Virus record (IMG/VR): IMGVR_UViG_3300045836_000169
Location: 1-50,629 of that record
Origin: a virus
DNA length: 50,629 bases
Direction: 5' to 3' (one strand)
The number at the start of each line of letters is the position of its first letter. Position 1 is the first letter of the stretch. The position numbers and the translations under genes were made by a program. Of the stretch, positions 39,585 to 48,171 are shown piece after piece. The notes below the pieces were generated by a model that worked only from the letters and a program-made list of their open reading frames with translations, ran no database searches and was not told the origin of the DNA.

Positions 39585-42500
39585 TCAGGCTGGGATGTTG
39601 GCGCAGCGGTCGCCCGGATGGACCGGGCATTGCAGGTCGCCGGACGGGTACGGGGTGCCGATCGGGACGGCTCCGGCCGCGGCGTTCTCGTCGCAGATCA
39701 CGCAAACCCGCGCGTCCCCGACGGTGATCTGCCGGGTGGCCTTCACTCCGGCGCGGCGGTAGGCCCGCATCGCGGCAGCCGACGATGCGCGGCTGATCTC
39801 GGTGGTGGCGATCAGTCGTGCGCGGGCCTGGTTGCCGAGCAGCGCCTTGATCTCCTCGGCGAGGTCTTCCGCGCTCACGCCGCGCAGCACGCCGTCGGCC
39901 AGAAGCCGCGCGAGATCCTCCAGCCGCGACTGGGCGATCGAGCGGATCTCGATGCCCTGCGCGTCCAGCAGTTCCCGCAGTCCGGAGCCGTCGCCCCACT
40001 CGCCGATCAGCATCTCGGCGATGTCCGTGCGCCCGGCTTCCCAGTCGCCGTACTCGGCCACGGCCTGATCGAGCGGGGTTCCGTCCGCTACCGCGTCGAG
40101 GATGGCGCGGGCGGAGGAGTCGCCGATCAGGTAGCCGTCGGTCCACAGGCCTGCCATGTCGCGGGCGAGGGCCTGCGCGAGGTGCGAGCGAACGCCCCAG
40201 GCGAGCAGGAACGCGACGGTGGCGTCGATCAGGCGTTGGCGCTTGTCCTGGTCGTCGTCGGTGTGCGCGGCTGCCGGTTGTGCCGTGAGGTACGCCGAGG
40301 CGAGCGCCGCGGCGTCGATGGCGGCGAGCATGTCTGCGGCCAGCAGCGGCGCCCAGTGGGCGATTGCGGCGAGGTCGAGGCGCCAGCCCGGCCAGTCATC
40401 TGACCGGGCCTGGTCTTTTGGGTCGCCGTCCGCCTTGGTCACTCCGTCGCGCGCTTCCCAGTGGTCGCACACCGCGCGCTCGTCGATGGCCCCTTGCACG
40501 AGCGTGCAGGCGCCGCTCTCGAAGTCCGGCGGGTTGAGCCGGAACATCGAGCAGTTGCCGCAGTGGCGGCCGTCCACGTCGCTCGGGTCGCGATAGTGCG
40601 CCTGCGCTTTGGTCAGCGTTGCGGCCTTGGCCACGCCCGAGCGCAGCGCGGCCAGCACGCGCGGCATGTCCGCCGCCAGTTCGCGCCGCACCGCAGGGTT
40701 GCTGACCAGCTGCTCAGGATCCCACCAGGCGATCGCCTCGACGTGATCGCGGCCCGGGTCGTCCGGGTTGATGACGCGGTCGCGCGGGTCGTCGATGCGC
40801 AGCACGCCCTCGTGCGGGACGGTCCAGACGAATCCGGCGTAGACGCCGTTCGAACTGGTCCACGCGCCGGTCTGCGCGCCGTCGGGCAGCGGGCTGCCGA
40901 CCTCTTCCTCCCACTCGCGGCTGGCTGCGGCGTGGGGCTGCTCGCCGGGCTCCAGGCATCCGCCGGGGAACTCCCAGGTGCCGGATGCCGGGTCGCTCTC
41001 GTCCATGCCGCGCTGGAGCATCAGTATGCGCCCGGTGTCGGCGGCGCGTACGGCGATGCCTGCGGCCTTCGGTCCGGCCGCCTTGGTCACGTCGGCGTCC
41101 GGGTCCTGGTGGGCGTGCAGTTCGTCCCACGGGCCTTCGGCGCGCTTGGGGTGCGCCACGTACGCCGGGACCGGCTCGTGGCGCGAGCGGTGCGCCAGGG
41201 CGTGGTGATGCCCGTCGGCGACCATCACTGTGGGCTGGCCTGGCCGCTGCACGGCGACGGAGGGCTTGGTGTCCTTGCCCTTGGCCATCCGGCGCGCGAG
41301 CTTGGCGACCTTCCCCGGCTCGCGGCTGGCACGCCACGACTCCAGGTTCGACCAGTCGACGCGGTCGAGCGGCAGATCCTCGCGGGTCCAGTGCTGCTCG
41401 AGCACCCAGCCGATCGAGTCGGCGGGGAAGTTCTCGGCCAGCTGGTTGTAGACCTCCCGCGCCGGGACGGCGCTGTCCTTCGGCGCGGGCTTTGCGGTGG
41501 GCTGCGCCTTGGCCTTCAGGACCGCGCTGACCTCGGCCCGGCCGCCGCGGTTGAGCTCGGAGGCGACGACGGGCGAGACGGCCTTGAACACGAAGTCGCG
41601 CGACCAGCGCCCGCGGCGCTTGCAGCCGGTGACGTACTCCCGGAACGCCAGCAGCTCCGCCGCCTCGGCGCCGCTGAGGTCCGCGCCCTTGGCCACCGGC
41701 TCCTGCTGCCCGGCGGAGCGCTGCTGGGTCTGGGAGCCCTGCGGCGCGGACCTCAGCGGCGCGTCCCCGGTGCCGGGCTGCGGCTGCTGGGCGCCGCGCT
41801 GCTCGCGCTGCGCCGGGGTCTCGCGGTTGGGGTCCTGCTGCGACTCCAGGGCGCGGCGCGTCTGCACCTGGTAGGCGTCGATCGCGGCCTGCGACGCCTT
41901 GTCGTCCGTCGTCCCGGGCGTGGGCACGACGGGGATCGGCGGCACGTACGGCTGATCGAGTACCAGCTGGCCCTTGGCGGGGCCGTAGGTCTCCGGGTCG
42001 GTCTTGCCCGCGGCGCCCTCGATGGCGAGCAGCGTGACCGGGCCCAGGCGCTGGGTGGAGAAGAACCGCGGCGTGGGCCGCTCCTTGTCCACCTTCTTGC
42101 CGAGAATGTCGACACGCACCTCGTCCGGGGACTCGGCGCCCATCTCCACGTACAGCTGGTGGGCCTGCGCCTCCTGGAGGCGGTCCTCCTTGTCGCGGCC
42201 GGTGTCGAGCGACACCTTGACCGGCAGGCCGATGTCGTGCTGCAGGTAGCGGCTCAGCGTGCCCTCGACGAACCGCACCCAGGGCAGCGTGTTGACGCGG
42301 AACTGGATGTCGACCTGGGTTTCGCCGTTGGCGCGGTTCACGTCCGAGACCAGGCCGAGATCCTGCGGCACGACGCCGAACGCGGCGCACGTGCGCTTCA
42401 TCAGCCACTCGGGGAACTTCGGGTCGAACGTGGCTGGCTTGGTGCCGGTGTACTTGCTGCCGTTGGGGACGGCGAGCAGCTGGTGCAGCTTGGCCTGGTC

Positions 42501-43433
42501 GCCCATGACCATGGCGTCCCAGTGGTCCTGCCACTCGCGCACCTGCGCGGGCTCGGAGACGTCCGGGGGCAGTTCCATGAACCCGGCCGGCACGCTGCCG
42601 TCGGTGAACAGCTGCAGGAAGTGCCACTGGAAGCGGATGTCGGTGTTCGCGGTCAACACGACGGACTCGATCGGCGCGAGCCCGTACGGGGAGTCCTCCT
42701 GCGGGCGGAACGGGGTGTAGATCAGGTCGTCGGTGGTGAACCACGTGCCGACCATGCCGTGGATGACCTGCCAGAACGCGGGCGCCGGGGGCTTGGGGCG
42801 GCGGCCGTGCTCGTCGATGTACGGGGCGATGGTGCGCCCGTCCACGACCTCCAGGCCGATGATGTCGCCGTTGTAGTCGCGGCGCTTGTACAGCGGGCAG
42901 GCGTCGTACTTGAGGGCGTTCTCCAGCCACTTGCTCAGCCACGCGTCGTAGGGCAGCTCGCGGTCGGGCTTGTCCAGCACGAGGCGAGCGGCGTCGATGG
43001 CGTCCTCGACGTCGTCCTCGACGCCGTGGGCGGGCTGGAACATCAGCGGCATGGAGCGCAGTTCGTCGATCTTGTGGTTGATGCACATGCGCGCCACGTC
43101 GTAGGCGTCGATCAGCGCCTTGAGCACGTCGAAGGAGACCTTGCCCCAGGCGGCGCGGCCCTGGGTGGCGATGTTGACGCCGACCGGGTAGTCCTGCGCG
43201 CGGGCCGGGGCGCTGTAGCCGAAGTAGGGCTGTAGCGGCCGGCCGGGGGTGAAGTTGCCGCCCTGGTTCATGCCGTGGGCGGTCAGGGCGTTCTCGATCG
43301 GCGCGGGCGTGGTGGCGGGGGCGAGGCGTGCGGGTGCGCGGTCAGCCGGGGCGCCGCCCATGCGGGCCAGGGAACGGGCCGCCGCGGGCTTGGCGGCGGA
43401 GACCTTGCGCGGCGGGGAGGACGCCTTGGCCAC
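39585..43433 (-). CDS. Portal fused to ParB-like, NUDIX, Cys-rich and MuF-type domains
   Basis: 1282 residues. About 60-480: portal (VARMCINHKIDELRSMP, FTTDDLIYTPFRPQEDSPYG, GVVPQDLGLVSDVNRANGET). About 480-650: Gln-rich linker. About 655-780: ParB/sulfiredoxin-like fold ending VADGHHHALAHRS. About 790-925: NUDIX hydrolase, box G-x5-E-x7-REWEEEVG with catalytic Glu intact. About 945-990: cluster HCGNCSMF, CTLVQG, VCDHW. About 1065-1282: MuF-like minor head domain (ATTEISRASSAAAMRAYRRAG; CVICDENAAAG; CPVHPGDRC). Starts inside the end of the terminase gene. Confidence 0.88.
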   Translation of the reverse strand: MAKASSPPRKVSAAKPAAARSLARMGGAPADRAPARLAPATTPAPIENALTAHGMNQGGNFTPGRPLQPYFGYSAPARAQDYPVGVNIATQGRAAWGKVSFDVLKALIDAYDVARMCINHKIDELRSMPLMFQPAHGVEDDVEDAIDAARLVLDKPDRELPYDAWLSKWLENALKYDACPLYKRRDYNGDIIGLEVVDGRTIAPYIDEHGRRPKPPAPAFWQVIHGMVGTWFTTDDLIYTPFRPQEDSPYGLAPIESVVLTANTDIRFQWHFLQLFTDGSVPAGFMELPPDVSEPAQVREWQDHWDAMVMGDQAKLHQLLAVPNGSKYTGTKPATFDPKFPEWLMKRTCAAFGVVPQDLGLVSDVNRANGETQVDIQFRVNTLPWVRFVEGTLSRYLQHDIGLPVKVSLDTGRDKEDRLQEAQAHQLYVEMGAESPDEVRVDILGKKVDKERPTPRFFSTQRLGPVTLLAIEGAAGKTDPETYGPAKGQLVLDQPYVPPIPVVPTPGTTDDKASQAAIDAYQVQTRRALESQQDPNRETPAQREQRGAQQPQPGTGDAPLRSAPQGSQTQQRSAGQQEPVAKGADLSGAEAAELLAFREYVTGCKRRGRWSRDFVFKAVSPVVASELNRGGRAEVSAVLKAKAQPTAKPAPKDSAVPAREVYNQLAENFPADSIGWVLEQHWTREDLPLDRVDWSNLESWRASREPGKVAKLARRMAKGKDTKPSVAVQRPGQPTVMVADGHHHALAHRSRHEPVPAYVAHPKRAEGPWDELHAHQDPDADVTKAAGPKAAGIAVRAADTGRILMLQRGMDESDPASGTWEFPGGCLEPGEQPHAAASREWEEEVGSPLPDGAQTGAWTSSNGVYAGFVWTVPHEGVLRIDDPRDRVINPDDPGRDHVEAIAWWDPEQLVSNPAVRRELAADMPRVLAALRSGVAKAATLTKAQAHYRDPSDVDGRHCGNCSMFRLNPPDFESGACTLVQGAIDERAVCDHWEARDGVTKADGDPKDQARSDDWPGWRLDLAAIAHWAPLLAADMLAAIDAAALASAYLTAQPAAAHTDDDQDKRQRLIDATVAFLLAWGVRSHLAQALARDMAGLWTDGYLIGDSSARAILDAVADGTPLDQAVAEYGDWEAGRTDIAEMLIGEWGDGSGLRELLDAQGIEIRSIAQSRLEDLARLLADGVLRGVSAEDLAEEIKALLGNQARARLIATTEISRASSAAAMRAYRRAGVKATRQITVGDARVCVICDENAAAGAVPIGTPYPSGDLQCPVHPGDRCANIPA

Positions 43434-44970
43434 GGCGCCCCCCTGCTGGTGTCGTGGTGGTGGTGGCGTCGCGCGCTGCGGTGGGGATCTCGATGCCGGC
43501 CTCTTGCGCGGCCTGCTTCATCGCCGCGAGGTACGCGCCGCCCTGCCCGTCGCCGCCGTAGAAGGCCAGCAGCAGCGCGTCGGCATTGTCCGGGGAGCGG
43601 CCGATGCGCTTCTTGGTCTCTTCCTTCTTCTCCACGACGATGCGCCGGGAGGAGTCCACGGTGTACTTCGGCGCCGTGAGCTGCGCGATGAGCCGTTCGC
43701 GGTCCGCGTCCTCGAGGGCGGACAGATCCCAGCCGCGGTCCTCGGTCAGCTGGCGGCCGATCTCCCACCAGATCTGCGAGCGCAGCCGGGGGAAGCGTTC
43801 GGGTTTGGCGGAGGCTTCCCCGACGTTGACCGGCACGACGCGGCAGTCGTGCTCGCCCTTGGCCCGGCGCCGTCGCAAGGAACCGACCACGCCCCAGCCG
43901 ACACCGATCACGTCCACCTTGACCGCGGTGGCGCCGGTCTCGTGGATGGCCTCGACCACCAGGTCAACGAGCTCTTCGCTCTCACGGGTGCGGGTGCGCC
44001 ACTCGCGGCCGACCACGATCCCGCGTCTTTCGCGGATCGCCGCCTCGTCGTCTCCGCCGGCGCCGACGTCCACGCCGAGTTCGACCGGCAGCAGCCGCTC
44101 CGGGGCGTACGCGGACTCCGGCGGCAGGGCGCAGGCGCGCAGCTTGGACAGGCGCACCACGCCGTCGCTGGCCTCTTCCGGGAAGCGGCCGAGCACCTTG
44201 GAGATGTAGACCGGGGAGCCTTCGCCGAAGTCACGGGCGATCTCGCGCTCGTACGAACGAGAGACCAGCATCTCGCTCAGCTCTGCGGGCACCTGCTCGC
44301 CGGTGAAGTTCGGCGAGTCGAAGACCGAGATCTCGATCAGGTTCCAGTCGCCGCCCGCGCACACCGTCGCGAAGTACGAACCAGGGTCGTCCGGGTTGCC
44401 GATCGCGAGAATGCGGCAGTGCTCACCGGTGGCGATCGAGTTGGCCGCCGTCCAGAAGTGCTTGGTGACGCCGCATGCCTCGTCGATGATGACCAGCACG
44501 AACTTGGCGTGAATGCCCTGAAACGCGTGCTCGTTGTAGTCCGAGGGTTTGCGCCCGAACGCCACGAGTTGGTTGTCGAGCATCCACTCGGTCTGGTTGA
44601 CGATGCCGCGGAACGGGTTACCGCGCGCAGCGGCCTTGTGCGCCGCGCCGTTGATCTCCGCCCAGAGGATCGCCTTGACCTGGTCGCCGGTGGGTGCGGT
44701 GGTCACCACGCGCGCGGTGCCGGGTGGGTGGGCGTCGAGCCACCACGCGGTCAGGCGTGAGGCTACGAAGCTCTTACCGACACCGTGGCACGACTGGACG
44801 GCGGTACGCCGCTGGTCGCGCACGGACTCGACGATCTGCACCTGCTTGGTCCACAGATGCTCGCCGAGCTTCTCGCGCACCCAGGCGTCGGGTCGGGCGA
44901 GGTAGTCATCGGGTGTAGGGCGCTCGAACTCGCGGGCGGCGTGTTCGGCCCAGTCGAGCGCGGCAGTCAT
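43342..44970 (-). CDS. Terminase large subunit
   Basis: 542 residues; the ATP-driven packaging motor and nuclease. Walker A SCHGVGKS near residue 60, Walker B FVLVIIDEA near 160, nuclease motif GVDVGAGGDDEAAI near 295, and a later acidic motif DNADALLLAFYGG. The last ~30 residues overlap the portal gene by 92 bases and are basic/low complexity. It follows the small subunit by 13 bases. Confidence 0.95.
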   Translation of the reverse strand: MTAALDWAEHAAREFERPTPDDYLARPDAWVREKLGEHLWTKQVQIVESVRDQRRTAVQSCHGVGKSFVASRLTAWWLDAHPPGTARVVTTAPTGDQVKAILWAEINGAAHKAAARGNPFRGIVNQTEWMLDNQLVAFGRKPSDYNEHAFQGIHAKFVLVIIDEACGVTKHFWTAANSIATGEHCRILAIGNPDDPGSYFATVCAGGDWNLIEISVFDSPNFTGEQVPAELSEMLVSRSYEREIARDFGEGSPVYISKVLGRFPEEASDGVVRLSKLRACALPPESAYAPERLLPVELGVDVGAGGDDEAAIRERRGIVVGREWRTRTRESEELVDLVVEAIHETGATAVKVDVIGVGWGVVGSLRRRRAKGEHDCRVVPVNVGEASAKPERFPRLRSQIWWEIGRQLTEDRGWDLSALEDADRERLIAQLTAPKYTVDSSRRIVVEKKEETKKRIGRSPDNADALLLAFYGGDGQGGAYLAAMKQAAQEAGIEIPTAARDATTTTTPAGGRRGQGVLPAAQGLRRQARGGPFPGPHGRRPG

Positions 44971-44983
44971 GTGCGCGGCCCGG

Positions 44984-45565
44984 TCAGTTCAGCGCCGCGG
45001 ACGAGGCGGTGAGCAGTTCCCGTAGCCGGGCCGGGACGACCACGGGCACACGGGCCTGCTGCTGCGGCGTGAGCTCCAGGTCGGCGAGCACAGCGCGGAT
45101 GACCTGCGCAACCAGCGCGCCCTGCTGTTCGGCGAGCTTGACGCGGCGCTCCTCGATCCCGGCTCGCAGCGCCGCGGCGCACACGGTGACCAGGTGCTTG
45201 CGTTCCTCCTGGTAAAGGCGCAGCAGGGCGTGCGGGACGGCTTCCTCGGTGACTCCGGCGTCGTCGCCGCCCTCTTTGACCTTCGTGATGCCCCACACCA
45301 GTTCGCCGCGAGTCAGGGCGTGCACCTGCTGCTCGAGCCAGGCGACGTGCCCGGCGGTGCGGTGCACTTCGTCGAGGATCGCCTGCTCGGGCGTGGTCTC
45401 GACTGGCAGGCCGTAGGTGTCGGCTAGTTCGCGCACCTTCGCCTCGGCTTTTACGTCCTTGGCCTTGCGGCCGAGATGCATGCGGCACTTCTCGGCGCCG
45501 GTGACGGCTGGCCCCTCGCAGGGCGAGCCGTCTTTGCAGTGACCCGTGCACGTGCGGCGTGGCAT
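44984..45565 (-). CDS. Terminase small subunit-like protein
   Basis: 193 residues. The N-terminal zinc-type motif CTGHCKDGSPC ... CRMHLG is followed by helices (KVRELADTYGLPVE, ILDEVHRTAGHVAWLEQQVH, LYQEERKHLVTVCAAALRAG). This arrangement is standard for actinophage small terminases, which recognise packaging sites. It is the first gene of the structural module. Confidence 0.85.
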   Translation of the reverse strand: MPRRTCTGHCKDGSPCEGPAVTGAEKCRMHLGRKAKDVKAEAKVRELADTYGLPVETTPEQAILDEVHRTAGHVAWLEQQVHALTRGELVWGITKVKEGGDDAGVTEEAVPHALLRLYQEERKHLVTVCAAALRAGIEERRVKLAEQQGALVAQVIRAVLADLELTPQQQARVPVVVPARLRELLTASSAALN

Positions 45566-45598
45566 GGGGTCACCGCCTCACCGGGGTTGCATGGGCCC

Positions 45599-45793
45599 CT
45601 AGCTTTGGTCGGCCGCCGCCTCTGGCCGCTCGGGTAGTTGCGCGTCGGGCCGGCCCGCGAACCATTCCCATAGCTGGCGGGTGATGGTGCTGCGGTCGCT
45701 GCCCGCTCGTCGCGCTGCGTCGTCGAAGTCTTCGGTCAGCTGGTCGTCGATGCCGCGTACGACGCGCTGCTTGTGCTTGTGGGCGTTGGCCAT
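45599..45793 (-). CDS. Ribbon-helix-helix DNA-binding protein, leaderless
   Basis: 64 residues: KQRVVRGIDDQLTEDFDDAARRAGSDRSTITRQLWEWF fits a ribbon (residues about 8-14) and two helices, a MetJ/Arc-type repressor. A promoter (TTGCCG, 17 bp, GATGAT) ends six bases before the ATG, so the mRNA is probably leaderless. A GGTGGCTTGCCACC palindrome lies in the promoter spacer, suggesting self-repression and control of the divergent plus gene. Confidence 0.75.
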   Translation of the reverse strand: MANAHKHKQRVVRGIDDQLTEDFDDAARRAGSDRSTITRQLWEWFAGRPDAQLPERPEAAADQS

Positions 45794-45799
45794 GACTCG

Positions 45800-45858
45800 A
45801 TCATCTCAGGTGGCTTGCCACCCGGCAAGAGCCGTGCCATAGTAGGTGGCAAGCCACC
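45800..45858. promoter_or_regulatory. Divergent promoters with twin 14-bp operators
   Basis: Plus: TTGCCA (45815-45820), 17 bp, CATAGT (45838-45843). Minus: TTGCCG (45828-45823), 17 bp, GATGAT (45805-45800). Palindromes GGTGGCTTGCCACC (45809-45822) and GGTGGCAAGCCACC (45845-45858) have centres 36 bp apart. They cover the minus spacer and plus -35, and the plus start point. Confidence 0.75.
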
Positions 45859-45877
45859 CGCTACTAGGGAGAACGCC

Positions 45878-46195
45878 ATGACGCACCGCATCGCCCGTCG
45901 CGCAGTGAAGGCCCTCGCAGTCGCAGCCGTCGCGGTTGCCACGTTCGCGGGAGGCTACCTCGCGCACCAGCCGCACACCGTCACCAAGACGGTGACCGTC
46001 GTGCGCACCCAGGACGACGTGGCCTCGTTCAACGACGGGTGGCTCACCGCACTCGACGACGTGGCGCGCGCCGAGCCGAGCCTGGCGCACAGCTACGACG
46101 GTCTGAACGCCGGGATCACGGTCGGCTCCGGCTGCACTGGGATCGGGTTCGAGACGCGCGGGAACGTCGGGCCGTTCACCGACCTGTGTCAGTAG
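45878..46195 (+). CDS. Small exported/membrane-anchored protein (moron candidate)
   Basis: 105 residues from ATG 45878 with AGGGAG upstream. N-terminal signal anchor (RRAVKALAVAAVAVATFAGGYLA), then TVTKTVTVVRTQDDVASFNDGWLTALDDV and a C-terminal part with two Cys (GSGCTGIGFETRGNVGPFTDLC) that could form a disulfide outside the membrane. Alone on the plus strand, with its own regulated promoter beside the terminase, as typical of lysogenic-conversion genes. Function unknown. Confidence 0.75.
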   Translation: MTHRIARRAVKALAVAAVAVATFAGGYLAHQPHTVTKTVTVVRTQDDVASFNDGWLTALDDVARAEPSLAHSYDGLNAGITVGSGCTGIGFETRGNVGPFTDLCQ

Positions 46196-46294
46196 CGTCG
46201 CCCACCGCAGCGCGCCTCAGCCTTCGGGCGGGGCGCGCTGCCGCGTTTGTCAGGCCGCCCCGGGGCCGGGCAACTCGGGGCGGCCAGTCTGTGG

Positions 46295-46876
46295 TTACTC
46301 GGTGACGCCGGGCACGATCGGCCGGTGGGGCACGGACGGTGCCGCGGTCGCCTCGTTCTGCTCGAGCACGAGGTGCCAGAGGTCTTCGGGCGTCACGTAC
46401 CCGTCCCAGCGCCCGTCGGCGTACAGGTGCCATCCGCCGTTCGCTGCGGCGCGGTCGGCCAGCTGGCTGCACATCATGTGCTTGCTGCTGCGCACGTAGC
46501 TTCGCAGCCACGGGATCGGCAGGTGCAGCCGGTGCGCGGCGATCGCGGCGTAGTCGGCGAACGAGTACGGGGTGTCGCGCAGGGCGAGTGCTGCCTGGGC
46601 GACGTCGCCGCGGTACTGCTCAGGACAGCGCAGCCACGCGATGCCCCGCGGGTCGTACTCGGTGAGCGGGACTTCGCGTGCTCCGCCGGGTTCGGCTTCG
46701 ACGATCAGTACGTGTGGCGGCTGCCCGTTGCCGGACGGGACGACTTCGGTAACGACGAAGGCGTGCTCATAGTTGGCGAAGCCGTCGCCGTTGAGCCACT
46801 GGCCTACGCGGATGCCGAGGCCGACCGCGCCGCGGATCTGCGTGAGGCCGATGTCACCGGGCTGGGGCTGGTACAT
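46295..46876 (-). CDS. Papain-like cysteine peptidase/amidase (YiiX/NlpC-P60-like)
   Basis: 193 residues from ATG 46876 (GGAGGG upstream). PQPGDIGLTQIRG, then NYEHAFVVTEVV with the His, PPHVLIVEAEPGG, and KHMMCSQLAD with the Cys, give the circularly permuted His-before-Cys order of YiiX/LRAT-like NlpC-P60 proteins. Could cut cell-wall peptides or amide bonds. No signal peptide. Confidence 0.75.
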   Translation of the reverse strand: MYQPQPGDIGLTQIRGAVGLGIRVGQWLNGDGFANYEHAFVVTEVVPSGNGQPPHVLIVEAEPGGAREVPLTEYDPRGIAWLRCPEQYRGDVAQAALALRDTPYSFADYAAIAAHRLHLPIPWLRSYVRSSKHMMCSQLADRAAANGGWHLYADGRWDGYVTPEDLWHLVLEQNEATAAPSVPHRPIVPGVTE

Positions 46877-47007
46877 GCGGATCCCTCCCCGTGCTCGGGG
46901 CAGCAGTGCCGTGTGGCGCTGCGGTCGATGCTTTCGCCGGTGGCGAAGTCCACCTCGGTGAAGCGGGCGCAGCAACAGCCGGCGCGATGGTCGGTGCCGC
47001 TGGCCAT
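46804..47007 (-). CDS. Small Cys/His-rich protein
   Basis: 67 residues from ATG 47007 (TGATG overlap with the upstream stop). CCCARFTEVDFATGES and HCCPEH could bind zinc. The 3' end overlaps the peptidase gene by 73 bases in another frame, so the exact extent is less certain. Confidence 0.5.
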   Translation of the reverse strand: MASGTDHRAGCCCARFTEVDFATGESIDRSATRHCCPEHGEGSACTSPSPVTSASRRSAARSASASA

Positions 47008-47219
47008 CAGGCGTCCGGACCGAGCACGGCCCGCTTGTTGCGCAGCGCCTTGGCGCGCCGTCGCCCGGGTCCGCTGGCCGGGATGGTGCGCTCGAACCCG
47101 CGCGCCTCGTCGTTGGCCTTCCGCTCGACCAGGCGCGCATTGCGCCGGGAGAACCGCTGAGCAGCCGCGACCTGGCGAAGGTGTAGGTCGTAGCCAGTGA
47201 GGCGTCTGCGCCGGATCAC
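47007..47219 (-). CDS. Small basic protein
   Basis: 70 residues from GTG 47219, overlapping the previous stop. Very Arg/Lys-rich (RRRRLTGYDLHLRQVAAAQRFSRR; GRRRAKALRNKRAVLG), so probably nucleic-acid binding. No fold assigned. Confidence 0.65.
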   Translation of the reverse strand: MIRRRRLTGYDLHLRQVAAAQRFSRRNARLVERKANDEARGFERTIPASGPGRRRAKALRNKRAVLGPDA

Positions 47220-47488
47220 TAGGCGCTCGGCTTGTCGCTGCCGCTCACCGCAGCCTCGGCGTCGGCTACCGCGTCCTTCGCGAGCGTTCCCGCGTCGGAC
47301 TCGACCGCGTGCACGACCGGCTCGGCGGCTACCTCGGCCTGGTGCTCCACGTCGGTGGCGTCCGCCTTGGCCTCGCCGAGCAGCTTCGCGGCGATCGACC
47401 GGAACTCGTCGAGCAGGTGGCTCGCGTCGGCGGCCAGCTTCTGCTCGAACGCGGAGACTTCGGCGTGCAGGTTGCTCATCGCGGACAT
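47219..47488 (-). CDS. Acidic helical protein
   Basis: 89 residues from ATG 47488 with GGGAG upstream. Long amphipathic helix (LHAEVSAFEQKLAADASHLLDEFRSIAAKL) and an Ala/Asp/Glu-rich tail. Unknown function. Confidence 0.65.
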   Translation of the reverse strand: MSAMSNLHAEVSAFEQKLAADASHLLDEFRSIAAKLLGEAKADATDVEHQAEVAAEPVVHAVESDAGTLAKDAVADAEAAVSGSDKPSA

Positions 47489-47540
47489 GCGTCACTCCCG
47501 GGTCGGGTGAGGGGTGGCCGAATCGGGCCAGAAAAGGCGA

Positions 47541-47573
47541 AAGCCCCCGACCAGTCGCTGGTCTCGGGGGCTT
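47541..47573 (-). terminator. Leftward terminator hairpin
   Basis: AAGCCCCCGA-CCAG pairs with CTGG-CTCGGGGGCTT; on the minus strand the stem ends in CTTTCGC. It separates the HTH gene ending at 47625 from the small genes after it. Confidence 0.65.
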
Positions 47574-47624
47574 CGGGGCGCAGTGCGCCTACGGGCAGAT
47601 CATGTGCGAAACATCAGGTCGTCG

Positions 47625-47954
47625 TCAAGTGGACGCGCTGCTGAGCCCTTCCATCGCTTCCTCGGCGAGTGCGCGTTCCCGCGCACCGCGCCGCGTCTGT
47701 GCTTCGGCGGTGAGCACGGCCAGTTCTTGGTACAACGGTTGGCCGCCGTCGGTGGTCACGGGTTCGATGAGCTTGCGCCTCGCCCAGTCGCGGATGCGGG
47801 CCTCGTCCACGTGCGCCGCCTTCGCCGCCTCGGCCGTGGTGAGCAGTCGCTGCGAGGGGTCGTCGGGGTCGAGCTCAATCACGATCGTCCTCGGCGCGGT
47901 CGGCAGGCCGCACTGTTTGCGCAGGTACTTCTGCGCCCAGTCCAGCGCGTGCAC
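47625..47954 (-). CDS. MerR/excisionase-like HTH protein
   Basis: 109 residues. LLTTAEAAKAAHVDEARIRDWARRKLIEPV is a MerR-type HTH, followed by a short wing (GGQPLYQ) and a charged helix. The N-terminus has HALDWAQKYLRKQCGLP. The gene starts 80 bases inside the end of the upstream gene. Possible regulator of the right-end genes. Confidence 0.75.
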   Translation of the reverse strand: MHALDWAQKYLRKQCGLPTAPRTIVIELDPDDPSQRLLTTAEAAKAAHVDEARIRDWARRKLIEPVTTDGGQPLYQELAVLTAEAQTRRGARERALAEEAMEGLSSAST

Positions 47955-48171
47955 GGTCGGCGTCCTGATCGTCTCGGGGGATGGGATCAGGATAGTGGGG
48001 CGCGGGGACAGGTTTTCCGTCGGCGATCCACGCGGCGGCTCGGTTCGCCATCTTCGCCGTGGGATGCACGCCGATCGTCGGGAGTCCCGCAGCCGCGAGG
48101 TAGTCGCGCACGTTGCGGCGCATCTCGTCAGAGATCGGGTCTCCCGGCCGGAACGCTGGGGTCTCGCTCAC
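47875..48171 (-). CDS. Hypothetical protein
   Basis: 98 residues from GTG 48171 (GTGA overlap). PGDPISDEMRRNVRDYLAAAGLP, then KMANRAAAWIADGKPVPAP and an Asp/Arg-rich tail. Unknown. The 3' end overlaps the HTH gene in another frame. Confidence 0.6.
   Translation of the reverse strand: MSETPAFRPGDPISDEMRRNVRDYLAAAGLPTIGVHPTAKMANRAAAWIADGKPVPAPHYPDPIPRDDQDADRARAGLGAEVPAQTVRPADRAEDDRD

Noticed and set aside
40461-43235. 924-residue plus-strand open frame opposite the portal
   Set aside because: Composition is that of an antisense shadow; the minus strand carries well-recognised portal, NUDIX and MuF motifs.
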